From positions 2,356,001 through 2,420,000 of the forward strand of contig OZ250159.1 in NCBI GenBank assembly GCA_965237785.1: a stretch of 64,000 nt of DNA. Direction: 5' to 3'. The DNA comes from UBA6522 sp965237785 (GTDB lineage Bacteria; Pseudomonadota; Gammaproteobacteria; Steroidobacterales; Rariloculaceae). Position numbers and translations under genes: made by a program. This document shows, one piece after another, positions 10,781 through 16,634 of the stretch. Position 1 is the first letter of the stretch. The number at the start of each line of letters is the position of its first letter. A model generated the notes under the pieces. It did no database searches and was not told where the DNA came from. It saw only the letters and a program-made list of their open reading frames with translations.

Positions 10781-11500
10781 CTAGTTCCCGGCGCGCTCCG
10801 AGGTAACCAACTCGTCGATGAGCTCAATCAGCGTCGGATAGTCGCCGGCAGTGGAAACCGAGGTGGAATACTTCCCGTTGACGATCACCGTGGGCACACT
10901 GGAAATTCGGTAACGCCGCGAGAGTTCATCGGCGCGCTGCAGTTTCGTGTGCACGGCGAAGGAACTGAAAGCCCCGGCGAACTCCTCTTCGCTGACGCCA
11001 AACTGCTCAAAAAATTCCTGCAGCGCCTGCTCGGAGTTGAGCGGATTACCATTGACGTGGATCTCCCGAAAAATCGGCGTGTGAATCTCGTCGCTGATGC
11101 CGAGGATCTCGGCGGTATAGTAAGCCCGGGCATGGAGTTGGACCAGCGGATTCCACACCGCCGGCACGCGGACGAAACTGACGTTCGGCGCCAGGTCTTC
11201 CTTCCAACTCTCCAGATAGGGATCAAACGTGTAGCAGTGCGGGCATCCGTACCAGAATATCTCACACACCTCGATTTGGCCCGCGCCGGAACTGGTGGGT
11301 TGCGTCGGCGACAGGCGATCGTAATGTCTGCCGAGCTCGAAGCGCTCCGAGGTCATTGCGGCGTCGCTTTGGGCGAGCATGATGCGGGGCGCCACGCGGC
11401 TGGCGGAATCCGTTTGGCCGACCGCATGCAAGCCAAAGATGAGGGCCGCGATGGCGGAGATGGACAAAATGGCTCGACTCATTGCTTTACTGTTGAACAC
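10781..11500 (-). CDS. dsbA: Periplasmic thiol:disulfide interchange protein DsbA
   Basis: Introduces disulfide bonds into periplasmic proteins. The 239-residue product has an N-terminal signal segment (SRAILSISAIAALIFGLHAVG), then the thioredoxin-fold active site CPHC in EIFWYGCPHCYTFDP, the helical insert, and the cis-proline loop SVPTVIVNGKY. The start is GTG at 11500, chosen because AAGGAG lies 6-7 bases upstream; an ATG six codons later lacks such spacing. It follows the cytochrome c4 gene by 25 bases on the same strand, the usual gammaproteobacterial arrangement. Confidence 0.95.
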   Translation of the reverse strand: MFNSKAMSRAILSISAIAALIFGLHAVGQTDSASRVAPRIMLAQSDAAMTSERFELGRHYDRLSPTQPTSSGAGQIEVCEIFWYGCPHCYTFDPYLESWKEDLAPNVSFVRVPAVWNPLVQLHARAYYTAEILGISDEIHTPIFREIHVNGNPLNSEQALQEFFEQFGVSEEEFAGAFSSFAVHTKLQRADELSRRYRISSVPTVIVNGKYSTSVSTAGDYPTLIELIDELVTSERAGN

Positions 11501-11525
11501 TGTTTACTCCTTGCGAGAATATATC

Positions 11526-12194
11526 TCAGCGTAGACCTTGTACGTAGCTCGACACAGCCTGTAGCTCGCCTTCCTGGAGCAACGCCGTGATAGTACGCAT
11601 CATTTGATTCAAACCGGCATCGGAGCGGCGCGTACCGGCCGCGTAGTCCCGCAGCGTGTTGGCCACGTAAGTGGCATGCTGACCCTGGAGCGTCGGATAG
11701 GCCGCCAAAGGGTTGCCCGTTCCGGACGGGCCGTGGCAGGCGATGCAGGCAACAACACCGCGGTCGCGAATCCCGCTGCGGTAGATGCTCTCGCCCAAGG
11801 ATACAAACTCGGGATCGGCGCCGCCCGGGATGATCGTCTGAGCTTCGAAGTAGGCCGACAGGTCAAGAATGTCCTGTTCGCTCAAGTCGGCGGCAAAGTT
11901 GCTCATGAGAATGTCGTCGCGTTCGCCGTTTTGATAGGCGCGCAACTGGTTCGCCGTGTAGGCAGCATGCTGGCCGGCGAGACTCGGCCACTCCGCGGTT
12001 ACACTGTTTCCATCCACACCGTGACACGCCGCACACACCGCCGATTTGACCTGGCCGTCCGCGACCGAACCGCCGGTTTCCTGGGTCAGACCCGCAGAAC
12101 TGAAAATGGACACCGCGACGATACACGCGAATGTACGGGCAGTTCCGCGGAAACTGCCGGTCAATGGCTGTCTTGTACCTCTCAAACCCCACAT
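11526..12194 (-). CDS. Diheme cytochrome c4
   Basis: Periplasmic, usually membrane-associated electron carrier with two c-type heme domains. The 222-residue product has a signal segment (TFACIVAVSIFSSAGLTQ), then CAACH near residue 54 and CIACH near residue 149, each followed by a distal region with conserved SLAGQHAAYTANQL or TLQGQHATYVANTL. The internal duplication is plain. The open frame extends upstream to 12536, but that part lies over engB on the other strand; the ATG at 12194 gives the proper signal peptide. It is divergent from engB with 91 bases between the starts, and is probably co-transcribed with dsbA. Confidence 0.93.
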   Translation of the reverse strand: MWGLRGTRQPLTGSFRGTARTFACIVAVSIFSSAGLTQETGGSVADGQVKSAVCAACHGVDGNSVTAEWPSLAGQHAAYTANQLRAYQNGERDDILMSNFAADLSEQDILDLSAYFEAQTIIPGGADPEFVSLGESIYRSGIRDRGVVACIACHGPSGTGNPLAAYPTLQGQHATYVANTLRDYAAGTRRSDAGLNQMMRTITALLQEGELQAVSSYVQGLR

Positions 12195-12285
12195 GCTCCG
12201 CGTACCGGACGGGCGCAAATTGTACACTAGCCGCCTTTCGGACTTAAACGTTCGACGCCGGAGCAAGCACACCATTGCCGGTCCA

Positions 12286-12882
12286 ATGTCCAACGCACTG
12301 ATATCCAGTTTTCTGCGGAGCGCGAACGAACCGTCGCAATTCCCCGCCGATGAGGGCCGCGAAATCGCGGTCGCGGGGCGTTCCAACTCGGGTAAGTCGT
12401 CGGCAATCAACGCCTTGCTGGGGCGACGCCGACTGGCGCGGACCAGCAAGACTCCGGGACGCACGCAACTCATCAATTTCTTCCAGGTGGGCAACGGGCA
12501 ACGTCTGGTGGATCTGCCCGGATACGGGTACGCCAAGGTTCCCGACGCGGTGCTGCGCCGCTGGCGCTACCTGCTGGAGGCCTATTTTCACGGGCGCCGC
12601 TCACTGGCGGGGCTCCTGGTGACATTGGACGTCCGGCGCAGCCCCAACGACCTGGACCGGGTCATGCTGAACTGGGCCCAGGTTGCCGGGGTTCCGGTCG
12701 CGATACTGCTGACAAAGGCCGACAAGCTCAGCCGCGGCGCGGCGCGGAACCGCCATTTGCTGATTGCCGGCGACCTCCCCGATCCGGTGTCGGCAGTACT
12801 GTTTTCGGCACCGACAAAACAAGGCGTCGCAGAAATCCGCGGCATGATGACTGAATGGCTACGCATCGGCTCGGGCGAATAA
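12286..12882 (+). CDS. engB: Ribosome biogenesis GTPase EngB (YsxC/YihA)
   Basis: Essential GTPase for large ribosomal subunit assembly. The 198 residues hold G1 GRSNSGKSSAINALL (residues about 31-45), the switch I region SKTPGRTQLINFF, G3 DLPGYGYAKVP, G4 TKADKL and G5 SAPTKQG. The ATG at 12286 gives the standard N-terminus (SNALISSFLRSANEPSQFP); the open frame extends further upstream over cytochrome c4. The gene is convergent with polA 3.7 kb away, with an inserted block between them, whereas these genes are normally close neighbours. Confidence 0.95.
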   Translation: MSNALISSFLRSANEPSQFPADEGREIAVAGRSNSGKSSAINALLGRRRLARTSKTPGRTQLINFFQVGNGQRLVDLPGYGYAKVPDAVLRRWRYLLEAYFHGRRSLAGLLVTLDVRRSPNDLDRVMLNWAQVAGVPVAILLTKADKLSRGAARNRHLLIAGDLPDPVSAVLFSAPTKQGVAEIRGMMTEWLRIGSGE

Positions 12883-12921
12883 AAGAGCCCCGGGTGTGAA
12901 ATTCAGGGACACACCCGGGGC
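12879..12921 (-). terminator. Intrinsic terminator overlapping the engB stop
   Basis: A perfect 12-bp stem, GCCCCGGGTGTG (12887-12898) with CACACCCGGGGC (12910-12921), encloses an 11-base loop. On the minus strand it is followed by TCTTTTATT, the T-rich tract of a factor-independent terminator; on the plus strand the downstream sequence has no T run. It therefore terminates transcription coming from the polA side. Confidence 0.75.
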
Positions 12922-12993
12922 AGGACTGCCCGGCAGGGGTACCGGGCAACTGCCCGCTAAGGGAGGGTAGCGGGCGGGCACACTTTACGTACT
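12879..12993 (-). ncRNA. Candidate trans-acting sRNA with C-rich hairpin loops (Spot 42/ErsA position)
   Basis: On the strand opposite to engB and the same strand as polA, a unit of roughly 115 bases shows three successive GC-rich hairpins. In transcript order they are: arms at 12968-12975/12952-12959 (GCCCGCTA stem) with loop CCCTCCCT; arms at 12942-12948/12927-12933 (TGCCCGG stem) with loop TACCCCTG; and a terminator hairpin at 12887-12921. The C-rich loops could pair with Shine-Dalgarno sequences. A sigma-E-like promoter is placed so that transcription would begin near 12993. In E. coli spf (Spot 42) and in Pseudomonas ersA lie between polA and engB in the same orientation. That is a positional argument, not sequence homology, and no expression can be shown here. 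Confidence 0.5.
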
Positions 12994-12999
12994 ACCAAG

Positions 13000-13027
13000 T
13001 TTGTCCGTGCGGACGCGAAAAAGTTCC
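13000..13027 (-). promoter_or_regulatory. Sigma-E/AlgU-type promoter for the candidate sRNA
   Basis: Reading the minus strand, GGAACTT (13027 to 13021) is followed after exactly 16 bases by ACAAA (13004 to 13000). The extracytoplasmic sigma factor RpoE/AlgU recognises GAACTT, about 16-17 bases, then TCTGA or TCAAA. The -35 match is perfect and the -10 differs at its first base. It points at the three-hairpin unit that ends at engB. Confidence 0.5.
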
Positions 13028-13076
13028 GCGGGATGAAAATCAGGCGACGGCGTCCGAACAGCCGGAATAGCGGAGT

Positions 13077-13973
13077 ATGAAACGCACAACGGGCCGATAC
13101 CAACGCACCCTCGCCGGCGGCGAGGAAGTCTGCAATAACCTTGAGGCGCTGAATTACGCGCGAACCGAAATCATGAACGCGGATGGGTTACCGGTATCCA
13201 TGCGTTTGCTTAACGAAGCGCATCGGCGTCTGATGGATGGCTCACGCGGGGCGACCAAGCAGCCGGGCGAGGTGCGGCGGAGCCAAAACTGGATCGGCGG
13301 CAGCCGCCCGGGCAACGCGGTCTACGTACCGCCGCCCGCGCAATCGCTACCGGGTCTGCTCGGCGCGCTCGAGAAGTATGTACATGCGGAGGACGACCTG
13401 CCTCCGCTGGTGCGCACAGCGCTGGTCCATGTGCAATTCGAAAGCATCCATCCCTATCTCGATGGCAACGGCCGCATCGGTCGCCTGCTCATCGGGGTGC
13501 TCATGGAGCATTGGGGGCTGTTACAGGCGCCGCTGCTCTACCTCAGCCTTTTTTTCAAGCGCCATCGCGAGGAATACTACCGGCGCTTGAAAGCGGTCCG
13601 CACTGAGGGTGACTGGGAGGGTTGGACGGACTTTTTCCTCGATGGCGTCGCCACCATCGCCGACGAGGCCGTGGCGTCGGCCCGCGACCTCTTCGCCTTG
13701 GTCGCCGCGGATCGCGCCCACGTGTTGGGTCAGGACACCACCTCGGTCGCCGCGGCGCGGCTATTCGAACGCTTGCCGAACCATCCGATCATCGCCGTTG
13801 CGGCTGCGATGCAATTGATAGAGACCAGCAAGCCCACCGCGTCACGAGCGATCAAGACGCTGGCCGCTGCCGGTATTCTCGTCGAGACAACGGGGAGGAA
13901 GCGCGATCGCAGCTTCGCCTACCAAGCCTTCATCGAGCGTCTGCGGGTCGGGACGGAGTTGATGCGGGCATGA
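13077..13973 (+). CDS. Fic-domain protein lacking its N-terminal inhibitory region
   Basis: Fic enzymes transfer AMP or related groups to target proteins. The 298 residues hold the full active-site loop HPYLDGNGRIGR (residues about 125-136), the flap region with RRSQNWIGGSRPGNAVYVPPP, and a C-terminal winged-helix segment (ASRAIKTLAAAGILVE). Proteins of this type are usually about 370 residues and begin with a region containing the inhibitory S/T-xxx-E-G/N motif before the segment equivalent to LEALNYARTEI. Here the frame starts right before that segment, with an in-frame TAG three codons upstream of the ATG, so about 60-80 residues are absent. It could be a decayed gene or an unrestrained enzyme. 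It is the first gene of the block inserted between engB and polA. Confidence 0.85.
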   Translation: MKRTTGRYQRTLAGGEEVCNNLEALNYARTEIMNADGLPVSMRLLNEAHRRLMDGSRGATKQPGEVRRSQNWIGGSRPGNAVYVPPPAQSLPGLLGALEKYVHAEDDLPPLVRTALVHVQFESIHPYLDGNGRIGRLLIGVLMEHWGLLQAPLLYLSLFFKRHREEYYRRLKAVRTEGDWEGWTDFFLDGVATIADEAVASARDLFALVAADRAHVLGQDTTSVAAARLFERLPNHPIIAVAAAMQLIETSKPTASRAIKTLAAAGILVETTGRKRDRSFAYQAFIERLRVGTELMRA

Positions 13974-14133
13974 AGGCGGTCAACGCGCTGCGATCCCGGA
14001 TAGTTCACCAACGTTCGTCGCGGGGGCGTCGAGACGCCGCGCTGGCCTTTGGCCACGAGGATTTGTCCCGTACCGTGGTTTTTCGCCTTGACTCCCTCAA
14101 AACTCCGGCCCGTTGCCCTTGATTTCCACCTTG

Positions 14134-14982
14134 CTACAGTTCACCGCCCCCATCAGCGGGTTGCTCTACGCCTTCTCTTCCCGGGAGGCTACGGTAGTCT
14201 TTGTCCAACCGTTTGAGCTGGCGTAAATCAGCCAACGTCAAATCTTCTTCCGGTATAACCCGGATGTCGTCGCCGATAATGTCGATGCCCTTACAATCGT
14301 CGACTATCTCTGAAAATCGTTCTTCAAACCGGTCCAGCATTTCGCGGGACCTATCGTCATCCCATGCGTCGGCCTTGGCCGTGATCCACACTCCAATGCC
14401 GTATGGCGTATCAGGGGGGTGCTCATCATCGGCAACATCAAGAAATATGCCCGTGACGATCCCACCCGCTTCGCTCTTGAACAATTTCTCCAATTTTTTC
14501 CCCACTGTCTCAAGTCTCTGGTTGAACGCATCAGCGAAAGCTGGGCGAGTGTAACGCTTGGCAATCCATCGGCTTAGAAGCCGCACATCATGCGGCTCCA
14601 ATCGAGTGGCTGCGTCGGCGTTCAGATTGACCAACGCCTCCTTTCTGACCCGAAAGCGGTCGTGAATGGAGATTTCCAGCCACGGTGCAGGTCCCTGCGA
14701 ACCAATCGATTTGATGTGCAACAAACGAGGATTGCGTCCGTTCTGATACAACGGTTGAACCTCGGCGATCTCTTTGCAAAGAATCAGTTCGACAAATGGT
14801 TCAATGTGCGGCTCGCTAACCAGATCGCAGTCCTGAGTAACGACGATGAGTCTAAACGGTTCCCCATCCGCCGAGGGAATCTGATCGATAGATTCGGCCA
14901 GCATAGGTCCGGCATCGTCGCGCCTGACAACACTCCCCTGCCGCCAACCCGACGCTCGAATCGACTCGGAGACTGACGGCAT
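14134..14982 (-). CDS. Protein of unknown function, third gene of TIGR04255 operon
   Basis: I do not recognise this 282-residue protein. It has no signal peptide or membrane helix. A notable motif is RLIVVTQDCDLV near residues 43-54, suggestive of a buried beta strand with an Asp/Cys/Asp cluster, followed by VELILCKEIAEVQPLYQNGRNPRLLHI. The C-terminal third is acidic and charged (DDDRSREMLDRFEERFSEIVDD, split here only by description). It starts 3 bases after the HTH gene stop, so the three genes are clearly one operon. The base composition is lower in GC than polA or engB nearby. Context suggests an accessory, perhaps defence- or toxin-related role, but that is inference. Confidence 0.75.
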   Translation of the reverse strand: MPSVSESIRASGWRQGSVVRRDDAGPMLAESIDQIPSADGEPFRLIVVTQDCDLVSEPHIEPFVELILCKEIAEVQPLYQNGRNPRLLHIKSIGSQGPAPWLEISIHDRFRVRKEALVNLNADAATRLEPHDVRLLSRWIAKRYTRPAFADAFNQRLETVGKKLEKLFKSEAGGIVTGIFLDVADDEHPPDTPYGIGVWITAKADAWDDDRSREMLDRFEERFSEIVDDCKGIDIIGDDIRVIPEEDLTLADLRQLKRLDKDYRSLPGREGVEQPADGGGEL

Positions 14983-14985
14983 CCA

Positions 14986-15672
14986 TCACCCCTCACCGAG
15001 CGAAAGCAGATTATAGATAAGATTTTTATCGCCTTGAGCTTGGGAAACCCGGCTTCGCTTAGTACCTTGACCCGCCTGTCGCTGAGTAGTCAGATCCCGT
15101 GCACGGCGCAGTTGACGGAGAATGCGTTCCGTATTCCATGGGTCCTCGCGGAGCAGATCGAGGATACTGGATTCTCCTTTGGATAGAGGCTGAGTCGTGA
15201 ATCGATGATACAGAGGTCGCCGAGTATCAGCCGTAATCTGCACAAGAAGCCGGGCAAGCTCAAGGAGTTTGGTGGCATTGCTATCGCTGACATTGCCGCC
15301 TCTAAGCCAATCGTAGATAGCCTGTCTGGATACACCGAACAACTCCGCTAACTGGCGCTTATTGAATCCAAGCGTGTGGACGGCTAGCGCCATTTGGTCA
15401 GCAGTTGTCATGAGGCTGGCGCTCTTTTCCTCGGGTGCGCTTGACTCCAACCGCTGCACGGTTGAACTCGAATCCGCACTACCGGACCACCAGAAAGTCT
15501 CTGTCACCTCTACATATACGTATGAGCTGTCCAAGTGGCAGATCCCCGGTCTGTTTCTAAAAACTCCCGGAGTAGGACCCGTGGACGGAATCGAACTTAT
15601 GTCCGATGATCCGTAAGGTTCGTAAAGTTCGTAAAAAGACGGGCGGGTAATAACCAACGGTATGACAGACAT
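14986..15672 (-). CDS. Helix-turn-helix regulator in TIGR04255 operon
   Basis: A 228-residue protein with a Cro/CI-type helix-turn-helix near the middle: FNKRQLAELFGVSRQAIYDW followed by NATKLLELARLL. About 90 residues of low-complexity, Ser/Pro-rich sequence precede it, and an Arg/Gln-rich tail follows (RRARDLTTQRQAGQGTKRS). The ATG at 15672 shares one base with the stop of the upstream TIGR04255 gene (TAATG), which fixes the start better than the ATG three codons earlier. It is the likely regulator of its own operon, whose promoter contains an inverted repeat. The long N-terminal extension is unusual for a simple repressor. Confidence 0.75.
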   Translation of the reverse strand: MSVIPLVITRPSFYELYEPYGSSDISSIPSTGPTPGVFRNRPGICHLDSSYVYVEVTETFWWSGSADSSSTVQRLESSAPEEKSASLMTTADQMALAVHTLGFNKRQLAELFGVSRQAIYDWLRGGNVSDSNATKLLELARLLVQITADTRRPLYHRFTTQPLSKGESSILDLLREDPWNTERILRQLRRARDLTTQRQAGQGTKRSRVSQAQGDKNLIYNLLSLGEG

Positions 15673-16460
15673 TATTCCCAAACCTCCAGTGCATACGGGG
15701 TCACAAGGTCCCGGAACATGACATCAAGCCCCTCATGTAGCTCCCAGGCAACCTGGAGCACATTGCTGATCTCGAACGGTTGCCTTGCCTCACGATAATG
15801 GTCCAGATCAAGAAGAGTCACCAATGTTCCCGCCGCAGGCTGGGTCCGAAGCACGGGATGATGAGAAACAAGGTCCGGGGGAAGAAGCATACCGTCGCGA
15901 TTCTGTGCCATCCGGACGATCATTCGCTGCTTTGGCCCGGTATCCGCCACCGTTTGCATGAAGAGCACCGAGTTTTCGGCACCGATGATGTTGTTGTCCT
16001 GGCCGTGATATCCGGATTTCACATAACTTTTCCATGACTCATCGGGGTGCAGACCAATCGCATCAATGTAGCGCAATCCGACTCGTTCCACGACCATATT
16101 GCCCACGACCTCATCGAGGGTAGCCATTACAAGTGAAAGGATTTCAAGAAATTTCTCAAAGCCAGGATAAGCCGTCGTTTGAATAACGATAGAGCTTTCG
16201 CCAACGATGATGCTCCAGTCTTCTTTCAGGCTTCGGAATTCCCAGTGCGCTCGCCGCTGCTGTTGTGCCGAACCTTCGGCCTGCAAAACCAACTCAACCA
16301 CTTCCCCACTCACGTCTACGGGAAAGCCCTTTCTTCGCAGTCGATCCTGCACCTTGGGCACATAGTTTGCCAGATTGCGTATGGTGGTAATCCGCACCTG
16401 ACACAGCACTAGCACGAGTGGGGATCTAGTCAACTGCAAGGGCGGCAGCGTGCGTGTCAT
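15672..16460 (-). CDS. TIGR04255 family protein
   Basis: Member of a sporadically distributed bacterial family of unknown function, normally about 250-270 residues; this one has 262. Family-like features are the opening LPPLQLTRSPLVLVLCQVRI, the central WSIIVGESSIVIQTTAYPGFEKFLE and VVERVGLRYIDAI, and the closing segment with LDLDHYREARQPF and LHEGLDVMFRDLVTPYALEVWE. GGAG lies 8 bases before the ATG at 16460. It is first in a three-gene operon with an HTH protein and an unknown protein. Sporadic distribution and the lower-GC setting indicate horizontal gain. The function is unknown. Confidence 0.8.
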   Translation of the reverse strand: MTRTLPPLQLTRSPLVLVLCQVRITTIRNLANYVPKVQDRLRRKGFPVDVSGEVVELVLQAEGSAQQQRRAHWEFRSLKEDWSIIVGESSIVIQTTAYPGFEKFLEILSLVMATLDEVVGNMVVERVGLRYIDAIGLHPDESWKSYVKSGYHGQDNNIIGAENSVLFMQTVADTGPKQRMIVRMAQNRDGMLLPPDLVSHHPVLRTQPAAGTLVTLLDLDHYREARQPFEISNVLQVAWELHEGLDVMFRDLVTPYALEVWE

Positions 16461-16520
16461 TCTTGGAACTCCACGGTAACGTGCCGGTTTCGACGTGGTC
16501 CAGCAAAATACCTGCCAAGG

Positions 16521-16549
16521 ACTTTACAAAACACTTGACACTTCGTCAA
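16521..16549 (-). promoter_or_regulatory. Promoter with overlapping inverted-repeat operator for the TIGR04255 operon
   Basis: On the minus strand TTGACG (16549 to 16544) and TAAAGT (16526 to 16521) are separated by 17 bases, a good sigma-70 arrangement. The -35 lies inside a perfect inverted repeat, TTGAC-N5-GTCAA, at 16535-16549. Binding there would block RNA polymerase, so autoregulation by the HTH protein of the operon is likely. The leader before the ATG at 16460 would be about 55 bases. Confidence 0.6.
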
Positions 16550-16634
16550 CGGTCACGCCAGCTTCTGGACAACGCCGCATCCCGGCGCCTCCCTGCTTGG
16601 CGCCTTCCCGATAAACGCGGGTGAGGTATGGCGG

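Noticed and set aside
12887..12975. Hairpin cluster as plain engB terminator on the plus strand
   Set aside because: On the plus strand no T run follows any of the hairpins. The T run is on the minus-strand side, so the terminator works for minus-strand transcription.
13974..14133. Possible small gene between the truncated fic and the TIGR04255 operon
   Set aside because: A 30-50 codon open stretch exists but has no ribosome binding site, no hydrophobic or domain pattern, and lies out of context.
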